A program made the translations under genes and the position numbers. DNA of 64,000 bases from Eutreptiella sp. 'Long Island Sound 2002' (taxonomy: Eukaryota > Euglenozoa > Euglenophyceae > Eutreptiales > Eutreptiaceae), in NCBI GenBank assembly GCA_964036045.1, contig OZ038385.1:33549129-33613128 (forward strand), given 5' to 3'. How positions within the stretch are numbered: the stretch's first letter is position 1; each line of letters starts with the position of its first letter. Of this stretch, positions 25,563-35,834 are shown one piece after another. Below the pieces are notes generated by a model. The model was not told where the DNA came from. It saw nothing but the letters and a program-made list of their open reading frames with translations, and made no database searches.

Positions 25563-28507
25563 TCAATTCGGCCAAGCACGAATGCATGTGACCACCAACC
25601 TGTCTGGCCTGGCCCTCGTACGGCTTGGGCGCTGCAAATCAGCGGCCGAACTTGAAGCTTGGTCCTCATTTGGCTCCTGGGCTGGCCTGACCGCAGGAGG
25701 GGGGATCGACGGATCAGCCCTGGAATGTGGCTGCTGAGGGCCGTAAAAGGCTGGATCTCGATTCACCACAGGTCGTTTTCCGTCGCTCTCCACTTGTCTG
25801 TCTGGTTTCGACAAACAGTCTGTCAGGAGTACGCCAATTTCGGGGTGCTTCTTCAGGAAGTCAATGAACCCCTTGGTGTATCCATGGACAAAAGATTGGG
25901 CTGGTTCCCAGTTGTTGTGACTGGAATCAAAGCCCCTCCACTCACACAGAAATTCCCATTCGCCCTTGGCGTCACGTCTTGCTTCAACAATCCTCTTGAG
26001 TTCGTACTTTCCCCCTTCGATTACCCGATTGGACAAGTGTTTTGCAGTCCAAAAAAGGGGTTTAACTCGATCCTTGGGGGAGGGGATCTCTCTCTTGAGG
26101 CGATCGCCCGAAACGTCAATTTCCCTGCTGACATCCACACGAATCCTCCACCTGTTCTCACCAAGACGCGCTGTAACAGCGAATGGCCCCTCCCACAAGG
26201 GAAGAAGCTTGTCATCTCCGTCCAGGGTGGTTTCGGATTTTCGAAGCCAAACTCGATCATCGACTTCAAAATTGTGGGGGTTTTTTCGACCTTGATTTTG
26301 AACCCAAAGCCAGTCAGATTGATGCTTCTCGATTAATTTCGACACAGATTTATCTGCTCGTTGGACTTCGTCCAAAAACAGCAATCATCTTTACAGGGGC
26401 GAGGATTATTCAACGGCATGTTCCACCAACACTTCTTTCGTCCAAAGACAATTTCTTTTGGAGAAAGGCCATGATACAAAGGCGTGTTGTGGTAGCGGCG
26501 AAGCAATGCGAAGAGAACTTCGATCCAATGGAAATCCTTTTCACTCGCGAGCTCCTTACGAAGCATATTTATAATTGAGCGGCCGGCTCTTTCGCCAGGC
26601 AGCGCTCGATGCGAGTGGATTTCACATCGGAGGTGGTGGATTCCAAGGCGAGCACACAATTCTCTCCACCATTCGGAGGTGTATTCTTTGCCTGAATCCG
26701 TGACCACCTCGGATGGGACGTCCCAGCTTCCCATCCAGGTCTGCGCGCACCACTTGGCGGCAGCCTTGCCAGTCATCGACTCAATGTTGCAAGGCAACAC
26801 TTGAATGTAGCCGGAATGACGGCACTGAATGAGGAGCACACCATTGACTTTTTCATTAGTCCAATGGCACTCTTCGTCATCCAGCTCACCGAGATAGAAA
26901 AAATCACTCGTGACTCTGTTGAAGAGACGCTCCGGAATAGGATGAGGCCTCAGATGGCCGTGCTTCTTCGCGCTGGGGGGCGTCGAGACAGCACATTGGG
27001 CACATCCGGCTGCTACTTTCATGCAATGGGTGTAGAGCCTCGATCCAAACAACCTATGCTTAATCATCGACCACAGTCGACGGCCATGTGCGTGGGGGGA
27101 CTCCCATTTGTGCCACCAGTTTAACACTCGGGGGGCTAGGGCGTCTGGCACACACAATTTACCCTCCATCCACAGCTTCCCCCCATCCAACGAGTACTCT
27201 GCAAAAATCCCATCCCTGTGAGCATCTTTGGATTTGAGATTTCCAAAGACCTCTTTAAACATGGGATCCTGCAGGTAATCGGACGTCCAGTCACGGATGA
27301 TCAGGGAATCCTTCGGCAGGGGTGGAGTTTTGGCCGGATCTCGGCGCTTAATGCCCTCGCTCAACTGAAATCGACTTACTTGTCGGGTATAGTCAAACCT
27401 TTTCACACTCCCTGAGGAGGGATCGGTGACTTTTTCCACGACTTTCAGTGTTTTGGTGCAGATCTCGTGAGCATGCGCCGGATCTGTGATGGCCGTGATG
27501 TCGTGACACGGCAATGCGTGCTGCTTGACAGCGCACTGCATGCATGCACGTCGAATGAGTTTCTTTTCTTCCTGATCCCATTCGATGATTACATGGCGGT
27601 CCTGCTCCGTACCATGGATGTTGGTACTTTGCAGCCCCTCTGAGGCGGGGTAAGCCCATCGGCTCAGAGCATCCGCTACCGTGTTGTGTTTTCCAGGCAA
27701 ATACGACACATGGTGGTCAAACAGAGAGAGAAATTCGTGCCATCTGGCCCGTCGACCAGCTGGGCTCGCGACAGTATCAATGTGTTCGGTGGCCCAATAC
27801 TCCAGAGATCGATGATCCGTCAGGACCTCGACTCGATTGGTGCCAACCCACGATTGGTACTTTTTTAAAGCACAGATGATGGCGTAAGTCTCTTGCTCAC
27901 GCGGCGACCATTGCATTTGGCGTGGGGCTAGCTTCCGTGACCAAAATGCAAGAGGGTAATGATCGCCGGTGGCTTCATCAACCTGTTCAAGGACAGCTCC
28001 GATCGCGTACCTAGATGCGTCGGTTCTAATGTAGAAGGGTCGGTCAAATTGGGGCACATGCAACGTGGCGACTTCGCAGAGGGCTGCCTTCAAGTGATGG
28101 AAGGCCTCCTCGCACTCGTCAGTCCACTTGACACGAACCTTTGAACCTGCCTTGCCCGCATCTCTCCCTACCTTCAATAATTCAGTGAGGGGGGCAGCAA
28201 ATTTGGCATAATTCGGCACAAAAGTGTGGTAAAAATTGCAACAACCCAGGAATCCTCTCAACTCCGTGATCGTCTCAGGGCGCTTCCACTTCTGAATAGC
28301 GACGAGCTTCCCTGGACTGGGTCGTCGAGTGCCATTCTCTAGGAGAGAACCACAAAATTCGACTGATTTTAAAAATAATTTTCCCTTCTTTGGCCCACAA
28401 ATCAGCTGATTGGCGTCAAGAATATCCAAAACTTGGTTCAGCTGCTTCTCATGTAGGGCCACCAGCTCGGCTTCGGTCAGTCCCTCCCCCTCCGTCGCGA
28501 TGATTAT

Positions 28508-28519
28508 GTCGTCTATGTA
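28508..28519 (-). other. reverse transcriptase catalytic YIDD of copy 2
   Basis: The codons for Tyr-Ile-Asp-Asp, in the context VSVYIDDIIIAT, form the metal-binding box of the retroelement polymerase. The same motif lies at 3790-3801 in copy 1. Confidence 0.95.
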
Positions 28520-29718
28520 CACACTCACGAAGGCACGAAGCTCAGGATGGGTTGTGAACAGCACATCCTCCATCATTCTTTGAAAAAATGAGGGGGCGTT
28601 CTTCAATCCCATGGGCATGACGGTCCACTGGACTGGGCCACATGGCGTGCACATACAAGTGAGAGGTCTGCTGTCCTTCCTCAACGGCATTTGGTGAAAG
28701 CCGTGACGGAGATCCAGCACAGAGAACAAACGACCTCTTGCCCTCTTGGCGATTTCCTCCTCAATGAGGGGCAGGGGGTGCGAATCCGCCTTGGTTTCGG
28801 CGTTGAGATTGCGAAAGTCAACCACCATTCGCCAACCATCAATGGTGTTTTGGTCTGCAGGCGGTGGCTTTGGGACGGTGAAGGGTGAACAACACCATTC
28901 GCCGGTCATACAACCCTCAAGCCAACCAAATTCCCTGAGATTTCTCTCGATGATTTTTCAGAGTATCTCATGTTTGTGTCCATGATTTTCATAAGGGCGC
29001 TGTTTTTTTGCCTTGTACCCTTCACGAAGCTCGATGAAGGCTTCACCGAACTGCCCACGGACAGGGGGGTCCTTGATCAACTTTCCTGAAAGGGTTGTAT
29101 CCTTCTGTTCCTCAAAAATCTTTTCTCTTGACTTCGAACACAATTCAGTGTCCACCTGATCGCCAGGAATTACTGTTGAAAAAACTTTGGCGACTTCTTC
29201 GGCTTTGGCAGGAAGAATCTTCTTACGGATGTCCCTAAACAGGTCCGTATCAACTGCCTCTTGAAGATAGGTGGGTCTTGTGTCGAAATCCCAGAGATTT
29301 TCTTCGCGATCCAGCTCCTCGAAAGGATCCATGAAAGCTTCCACAGGGGGTTTTTCATAAAAAACTCTGAATTTGCGGCGCGATTGTAGATTTTTCCTCG
29401 CCCGTGCACTGAAGATTCTTTTCGATGTCGACCGTATTGGGGAAGAGGGAGACGAGGCGGATCCATTGGACGTTGAATCACCTTGGGTATCTGACGGACA
29501 AAAATCAGAAAAAATAGATTCATCATCAGTACCACGCTCAAACTCAGATTCAGACCCAACACAGGAATCTGTACTATAATCGGCAGAATTAGAGTCAGAA
29601 AGCTTTCCATCCACCAGGAATGCAAGCGAACTCCAGGACCGCTGTGGCAGGGGACCTGTGTCGTCCCTGGCATACAGCTTAATCTTCCTGGGAAGTTCGA
29701 TGTAATCAACACATAAAG

Positions 29719-29991
29719 GTCTTGTAATTCCTGAAACCAAGGCTTGTCGTCCCACAAGGGCACAACTAAAATTGCCTGGGTTTTATCTTGCTTGATTTTG
29801 TGGATGACCTGCTGGATTAAGTGAAACGGAGGATTAATCCACAACTTCTTGTCCCATTTATGGGTCCAAGCGTCGCTGAAGTGCTTGTCAAAGCGCTTGT
29901 TCATACGGTTAGCAAAGGCATCATACTGGGGCCAAAAGGAATGATGTTCATGAAAGTATTCACAAATTGCATCGCGCCATTTGTCGACAAC
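29719..29991 (-). other. methyltransferase-like NPPF domain in pol of copy 2
   Basis: Residues about 210-300 counted from 30618, between protease and reverse transcriptase. Motifs are LWINPPFHLI (NPPF codons 29824-29835), ILVVPLW and KPWF. Nearly identical to copy 1, so it belongs to the element and is not a chance insertion in one copy. The match to the DIRS Dam-like block is by motif memory; only a profile search would settle it. The frameshift at about 29712 falls just after it. Confidence 0.65.
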
Positions 29992-30719
29992 TCTGTAGGA
30001 TGAAGAGTGCCAGCGCGAAGGGCGTCGTGGCTGGGAGTCCCTACGAAGACATTCTAACTCCTGGGAGGAATCGGCACTCCCATTCACCTCTGCAATGGTG
30101 ACATCTTCACCCAATTTTGGTGTCACTTTTTGCTTCAAAAATTCTTCTGCACTTTTAAACCCTGCGTGCAAAAAACGAAATTCAGGACGCTCCAAGGGAC
30201 CTGACTCCAGCAAAAAACAACGACGATGACCTACGGGCGCTACCCTGTTCTTGCGAAGCCAAGGATGGCCCAAATAAAGGTCATACTTTATGTCAGCACG
30301 ATAGAAGTGGTCATCCTTAAGGACAACTTCTTCCACATTTTGCTCTTCCCAAAGGTCTTGAGCGACCAAATGGGTTGATATATAACAACCGCGTTGCCCA
30401 CCTGCGAGAGAATGTCCAGAAACTCCTTCGAGGGTAACAGGATGAGGCGACTCGAACACGCAGTCGTCGGGTAAGAATGCATTGGATAGGAGATTTACCT
30501 CTGATCCATTGTCACACAAACAAGTGGCGAGGTGGAAATTTCCCTTGCAATCAGAGACCCACAGCTTTGTGACAAACTGACGAGCCCTGTGCTTGGACTG
30601 TACACCAACCTCGTCCACTACAACAGAAGGATCCGCTGCCGGATCCAGGGGAGAGGAGACAAGCGACCCTACATCAAGTAATGGTCGATCAGGAATTTGG
30701 GGATCATGCCTGAAATCGC

Positions 30720-30750
30720 CTGGGGAGGGGCGATTTTCGTGGCTCCCCTA
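30720..30750 (-). promoter_or_regulatory. gag-pol junction of copy 2: in-frame UAG with hairpin
   Basis: TAG at 30748-30750 ends gag. GGGGAG (30743-30748, including the G of the stop) can pair with CTCCCC (30722-30727) over a 15-base loop. Gag and pol are in the same frame with no other stop for hundreds of codons downstream. This suggests programmed readthrough rather than frameshifting; the function is inferred. Confidence 0.55.
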
Positions 30751-33700
30751 GGCGTTCTGACCTCCAGCGGCTGCGTTAACATTGTGAACACAGCCTGTTT
30801 CATCGATCCATTCATCTTGGAACGGATCATCCGCTGGATTCAGAGCATTTTCGACGTAATCTCGATCCGCATCAGACACCTGGTCTGCACCTGAGACCTG
30901 ATCCACACGATGGTTTCCTTTTCCACGTCCACGGCCACGGCCGCCGGATGATGGGCCACCACCGTCGCCACGCCCTCTGCCCTTACCAGAGAAGGGGGTT
31001 CCCGAAGGATTTCCCTTACCTTTACCCTGTGATCCTGGAGCATTTCCTTTGTTTGTACCGGATTGAGGGGTTTGGCCTGGATTTCGATTTCCGCCTCCGG
31101 CGTTGACATTTGGACCTGTCTGGCCATTCGGCTGCCCACCGGAACCGGATGGAGTCCGATTTCCTTTGCCTTGGGACCCGCCAGGGCCTCCGGTATTTTT
31201 GTTCCCACCGGAGGGAGTCGAATTACCCTTTCCCCCCTTGGCACCATGCACCTGTCTGTCATTCCTGTCTGAATTCTGTGGATTACTGACATTTTCACCA
31301 ATCACCTTGTGATCGTAAGCAGACCATCGGTGATTAGCAGTGGAATGCGTCTTAGCTCGGTTCGTAGAACCTAAAAGAAGACAGATGCTACAATGATCCT
31401 GAACATTCCGGGTGTCATTCACCTTTTTGTTGCCCTTTTGGGCCCCATTTTGGGTGTTTTGCTGGGTATTCCTGTTTCCCCCAAGACCCTCATGGAAATT
31501 TTGATTGGCGGCGTCAGCGAGCCTCTCAACCTCTTCCCACAGTTCCTGCGGAGTAAACGAAAACACCCAGTTCCTGGCCTTCAGGCGATTGCCATGGAAA
31601 CTTACTCCCCGGTTGAGGACTTGGACAAACAAGTCCCGATCCTCGTGTTCATTAAACTTGATTTTCCACGTGTTTTCAGTGAATTTCACCTTGGTAAACG
31701 ACGTGGGGGAGCACTTTTGAAGTGCCTCCCTGACAGTAAACCGGTTGGCCGAGGCGTCAAAGCCATCGATCTCCGCCCACCAGGTCTTGACCTTTTCTTC
31801 GGACTGTCGATTCCGAAGGGTGGCGGCGGTTTCTGAGGGGATCTTGTCAAAAATCAGATTTTTCAGCTCAGCACTAGAAAATTTTTCGCCTGAATGTTCA
31901 GATTCTTCTACGAGATTCCAGAAGCGCTGTCTCTTGTCTTGCACCTCGTGCAAGATTAATCGAGAGAATGAAGGAAAATTCTTCAACATCTGGTGGTAAT
32001 GGTCCTCTGGCAGCCGGGATCCACGTACCTCCAACTGTTCCCACACCTCATCAAAGGTAAGGGGGGAACTTGAATCTTCACGATCACTCCAGGTTCTGAG
32101 CCAAGTGTTGGCCGGCGCTCCCTCAAGGCAGTCCAGAAGGGCCATCAGGAACTGATCATCCTGGAGTTTTTGAGTCTTAACCCACAGTTTAAATTCCCGT
32201 TGGAACTGAGGCCAACGTCTGGGGTTCCCATTATACTTCGGTTGCTTGGCAACCTGACGAAGTCGCAATGAAGTAGGATTTAGGAGTGAATCCAGCCCAA
32301 CACCGGCCGTAATGGTAGACACCTTGGCGGCATCATTAGCCACACCAGCTCCGGCGAGGGTCTGGGCGAGCAACATCTGGGCAATTGCATTGGAATCAAC
32401 AGCAGGAAGGGTAGTACGGGAGGCAGTTCTTTTGGCATTCTGAACCTCAGTCCTAGCCTTCGCCGATCTACTCTGAGATCGAGAGATGGTAACCCTTTCC
32501 TTTAGCTTAGTCCTGCTGATCCGTGCATCGGTGGTCTTAGAGTCCACCGAAGGAGCAATTGAAAAAATTTCTGTCGCCTCCTCCGACGGTTCTGTTGTCT
32601 GATCCACCGATGATGCGCCCTCAGACCTCATGTGGGTCTTGAAAAGATCTTTAATTCCCAGCGTCTGAATGATGAGTTGCATTTGATCTTTGAGCAATTG
32701 GAGCTCAGAGTCTCGCTGTAATCTGCAAGAGCAGTCGGCAGGACAGTACATACCGTGTCCTGAAGGGCCTGAGCAGGCTGTCGGACCGCTAATCTCAGTG
32801 GTTCGCAGCCAGGAGTCCACTTGGGGAACTCCTTCAGTCCTAATTTCCAGGCTTGCCTGCCTAGCTGCCTCTAAAATTCCTTCCTCAACCGCGGCGGCTA
32901 GATCGTCGCGGATGGAAACAGAGGGATGAGGGGCGGAGGGCCCGGCAACCGGTGCCTTGGTCTTCTCCTTCGGGAAGGGGCTTGCCTCCCAGATCTGCAA
33001 GAAAATGGCAAAAGATTCATCTTCTTGAGAACACCACCACATCCCGGTATTAATTTCTTCCTGAAGGAGGAAAAAATATTCAAATAAAAAATCAGAGGCG
33101 ATTCTTTCTTGTCCTATCAGCTTAGACGTGGCTAATAGACACAGGGCCTCAAGCGCCTCAAGGTTACGGGCCACTTCCGAAGACAAATGGTTGTCCCATT
33201 GTGCCCATGAGGCTGGTCGATTATAGGTAGGTACCTCACCTGGACCACCCATCTCAATGTCGTCAATGTCGGCATCGATGGTCACAAAATGTGAACATTG
33301 GTACGGAGTATTAGTACCTGCCAGGTCCGTAAGCTCCACCGGAGCGTTGCCATTAGCGTAGGCTGGGAGATTCCAGCTGCTTGATGGCCAATTTCGACTG
33401 GGATCTTGATTGTAATCTGGGCCTCCACAGCTGCTGATTTGTGTCCTTCTTGGGCAATTTGGGCTTGCGCAAGGCATTCCTCTCAAGGCCTCGTTCGCAC
33501 AGCACCACGGCAGCGTAATCGATACGTCTCCGGAGGTTGCGGAGTCTACGGGGCCGTACTGAGGGGCTAGCTGTGGTTGGGACACCAAAGGAACAACATT
33601 CAGGTAGCCTCTGCTACCATGAAAGTGCTGCCCTGGGTCGTTGTGGGTGCCGGAGGGCTCGGGGCCGGCAAGACCAGTGGGGCAGGCACGCGAGCAGTCT

Positions 33701-33783
33701 TCCTGGATGTTGTTATTGGGGGTAGAACCGGAGACACGGACACCAACGGAGGCGAGAGCAGCGACAACAGAAGCAAGGTCCAT
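30748..33783 (-). CDS. gag: Gag polyprotein of copy 2 (intact, 1011 codons)
   Basis: The structural protein of the retrotransposon particle. The first 54 codons lie in the 5' LTR, and the frame then reads through the primer-binding site (encoding HGSRGY). Yeast Ty1 is a known case of gag starting in the LTR. Visible parts: a Cys-containing N-terminal region (residues about 93-120); a second Cys cluster (CPADCSC) leading into a short coiled coil (about 345-385); a basic Arg/Ser/Lys stretch (about 420-460); a capsid-like region (about 515-680) with WPQFQREFKLWV; a WKIKF...VFSF segment of unknown fold; a CSIC...HSTANH zinc-finger-like motif (about 797-820) in place of the usual CCHC knuckle; and a Gly/Asn/Ser tail with RGRG repeats (about 845-960). 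It ends at UAG, in frame with pol. A shorter product from an internal Met (for example near 33042) cannot be excluded. Confidence 0.88.
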   Translation of the reverse strand: MDLASVVAALASVGVRVSGSTPNNNIQEDCSRACPTGLAGPEPSGTHNDPGQHFHGSRGYLNVVPLVSQPQLAPQYGPVDSATSGDVSITLPWCCANEALRGMPCASPNCPRRTQISSCGGPDYNQDPSRNWPSSSWNLPAYANGNAPVELTDLAGTNTPYQCSHFVTIDADIDDIEMGGPGEVPTYNRPASWAQWDNHLSSEVARNLEALEALCLLATSKLIGQERIASDFLFEYFFLLQEEINTGMWWCSQEDESFAIFLQIWEASPFPKEKTKAPVAGPSAPHPSVSIRDDLAAAVEEGILEAARQASLEIRTEGVPQVDSWLRTTEISGPTACSGPSGHGMYCPADCSCRLQRDSELQLLKDQMQLIIQTLGIKDLFKTHMRSEGASSVDQTTEPSEEATEIFSIAPSVDSKTTDARISRTKLKERVTISRSQSRSAKARTEVQNAKRTASRTTLPAVDSNAIAQMLLAQTLAGAGVANDAAKVSTITAGVGLDSLLNPTSLRLRQVAKQPKYNGNPRRWPQFQREFKLWVKTQKLQDDQFLMALLDCLEGAPANTWLRTWSDREDSSSPLTFDEVWEQLEVRGSRLPEDHYHQMLKNFPSFSRLILHEVQDKRQRFWNLVEESEHSGEKFSSAELKNLIFDKIPSETAATLRNRQSEEKVKTWWAEIDGFDASANRFTVREALQKCSPTSFTKVKFTENTWKIKFNEHEDRDLFVQVLNRGVSFHGNRLKARNWVFSFTPQELWEEVERLADAANQNFHEGLGGNRNTQQNTQNGAQKGNKKVNDTRNVQDHCSICLLLGSTNRAKTHSTANHRWSAYDHKVIGENVSNPQNSDRNDRQVHGAKGGKGNSTPSGGNKNTGGPGGSQGKGNRTPSGSGGQPNGQTGPNVNAGGGNRNPGQTPQSGTNKGNAPGSQGKGKGNPSGTPFSGKGRGRGDGGGPSSGGRGRGRGKGNHRVDQVSGADQVSDADRDYVENALNPADDPFQDEWIDETGCVHNVNAAAGGQNA
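33608..33619 (-). promoter_or_regulatory. primer-binding site of copy 2
   Basis: TGGTAGCAGAGG on the minus strand directly follows the LTR's CA with no spacer. It is complementary to the initiator-Met tRNA 3' end. It is also translated as part of gag. Confidence 0.88.
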
Positions 33784-34151
33784 GCTGATTGTGGTCCGGC
33801 AGAGAACCCCAGTCTATGAAGAAAATTGAGGGGAATTATTCTACATACATCTGAGTGTCCAAAACTGTCCGAAAGAATTTAAATAATCCATTTATGTAAA
33901 ATTGTCTGGCCGATCTGGCCCGCGAGCGCGCGTCAGCGGCAAATGGCGATTCCAGCTAAAATAGCGGAATGCGGCGGATTTACGGGAAATGGACCGCGGA
34001 ATCAAATCCGGCATATCAGAAATATATAGGAAATATCCTGTGACTGAGCTGCGAGGCGGCAATTCCGCCGAAGCAAAGAAAATGACCAAAATGTAGCCAA
34101 TCTGGGCAGAATGTCTGAAAATCTGAGCAGATGGGGCTAACCGCACTTACA
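33620..34151 (-). repeat. 5' LTR of copy 2 (532 bp)
   Basis: TG...CA ends; same length as the 3' LTR. The TATA-like run is at 34019-34030. The gag start codon (33781-33783) lies 164 bases before the LTR end, so the messenger would have to start upstream of it within the LTR. Confidence 0.94.
34019..34030 (-). promoter_or_regulatory. TATA-like element in 5' LTR of copy 2
   Basis: CCTATATATTTC on the minus strand, about 240 bases upstream of the gag start. If it works as a TATA box, the transcript would start near 33990 and the leader would be about 200 bases. Inferred. Confidence 0.42.
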
Positions 34152-34156
34152 GCGCC
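34152..34156. repeat. target site duplication, right (GCGCC)
   Basis: Matches 23381-23385. Five-base duplications are usual for Ty3/Gypsy integrases. Confidence 0.85.
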
Positions 34157-35834
34157 ACTTGATTGCATGGCGCTCTCCAATGGGCGCCACTTTATTGCAT
34201 GGCACTCTCCAATGGGCGCCACTCTATTGCATGGCGCTCTGCAATGGGCGCCACATAATAATATGGCGCTCTCCAATGGGCGCCACTTTATTGCATGGCA
34301 CTCTCCACTGGGCGCCACTTTATAGCATGGCGCTCTGCAATGGGCGCCACTTAATTGCATGGCGCTCTCCAATGGCCGCCACTTAATTACATGGCGCTCT
34401 CCAATGGGCGCCACTTTATTGCATGGCGCTCTCCAATGGGTCCCACTTAATTGCATGGCACTCTCCAATGGGCGCAACTTTATTGCATGGCGCTCTCGGG
34501 TGGGCGCCACTTAATTGCATGGCGCTCTCCAATGGGCGCCACTTAATTGCATGGTGCTCTCCAATGGGCGCCACTCTATTGCATGGCGCTCTCCAATGGG
34601 CGCCACTTAATTGCATGGCGCTCTCCAATGGGCGCCACTTTATTGCATGGCGCTCTCCAATGGGCGCCACTTTATAGCATGGCGCTCTCCAATGGGCGCC
34701 ACTTAATTGCATGGCGCTCTCCAATGGGCGCCACTTAATTTCATGGCGCTCTCCAATGGGCGCCACTTAATTGCATGGCGCTCTTCAATGAGCGCCACTT
34801 ATCTGCATGGTGCTCCCCAATGGGCGCCACTCTATTGCATGGCGCTCTCCAACGGGCGCCATTTTATTGCATGGCACTCTCCAATGGGCGCCACTTTATT
34901 GCATGGCGCTCTCCAATGGGCGCCACTCTACTGCATGGCGCTCTCTGATGGGCGCCATTTTATTGCATGGCGCTCTCCAACGGGTCCCACTTTATTGCAT
35001 GGCGCTCTCCAATGGGCGCCACTTTATAGCAAGACGCTCTCCAATGGGCGCCACTTAATTGCATGGCGCTGTCCAATGGGCGCCACTTTATTGCATGGCG
35101 CACTCCACTGGGCGCCACTTAATTGCATGGCGCTCTCCAATGGGCCCCACTTAATTGCATGGCGCTCTCCAATGGGCGCCACTTTATTGCATGGCGCTCT
35201 TCAATGGGCGCCACTTAATTGCCTGACGCTCTCCAATGGGCCCCACTTTATTGCATGGCGCTCTCCAATGGGCGCCACTTTATTCCATGGCGCTCTTCAA
35301 CGCCCGCCACTTCATTGCCCGGCGCTCCCCAATGGGCGCCACTTTATTGCATGGCGCTCTCCAATGGGCGCCACTTTATTGCATTGTGCTCTCCAATGGG
35401 CGCCACTTAATTGCATGGCGCTCTCCAATGGGCGCCACTTTATTGCATGGCGCTCTCCAATGGGCGCCACTTAATTGCCTGGCGCTCTTCAACGGGCGCC
35501 ACTTAATTACATGGCGCTCTCCAATGGGCGCCACTTTATTGCATGGCACTCTCCACTGGGCGCCACTTTATTGCATGGCGCTCTGCAATGGGCGCCACTT
35601 TATTGCATGGCGCTCTCCAACGGGCGCCACTTTATAGTATGGCGCTCTCCAATGGGTCCCACTTAATTGCATGGCGCTCTCCAATGGGCGCAACTTTATT
35701 GCATGGCGCTCTCCAATGGGCGCTACTTAATTGCATGGCGCTCTCCAATGGGCGCCACTTAATTTCATGGCGGTCTCCAATGGGCGCCACTTTATTGCAT
35801 GGCGCTCTCCAATGGGCGCCACTTTATTGCATTA

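Larger units (their letters stand above)
25563..30747 (-). pseudogene. pol: pol of copy 2: PR, MTase-like, RT, RNase H, IN, chromodomain; two frameshifts and one stop
   Basis: Pol follows the gag UAG in the same frame and is open down to about 29712. There a two-base insertion relative to copy 1 (29700-29716) shifts the frame. A TGA at 28958-28960 replaces an Arg codon just before the reverse transcriptase core. A one-base deletion near 26384 shifts the frame again, and the last segment ends with TGA at 25563-25565. Motifs: protease DNGSE (Asp codon 30511-30513), NPPF domain (29719-29991), reverse transcriptase YIDD (28508-28519), RNase H (about 28040-27650), integrase His/Cys region and D-D-E set (about 27120-26410), chromodomain (about 26030-25835). 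The long open stretch 28909-26333 covers most of reverse transcriptase, RNase H and integrase. Confidence 0.93.
23386..34151 (-). mobile_element. Ty3/Gypsy-type LTR retrotransposon, copy 2 (full length, 10.8 kb)
   Basis: A structurally complete element: two 532-bp LTRs (23386-23917 and 33620-34151), a primer-binding site abutting the 5' LTR, a polypurine tract abutting the 3' LTR, gag, pol and a 5-bp target duplication. It lies inside the 32-bp satellite and splits one unit. By eye the two LTRs differ at 7 of 532 positions, so the insertion is fairly recent. Gag is intact, while pol has two frameshifts and one stop. Because the gag frame begins in the LTR, the 3' LTR carries a duplicate of the gag start (23386-23549), which could be mistaken for a third, truncated element. 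At about 10.8 kb it is long for Ty3/Gypsy, partly because of the extra pol domain and the long 3' non-coding region. Confidence 0.96.
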
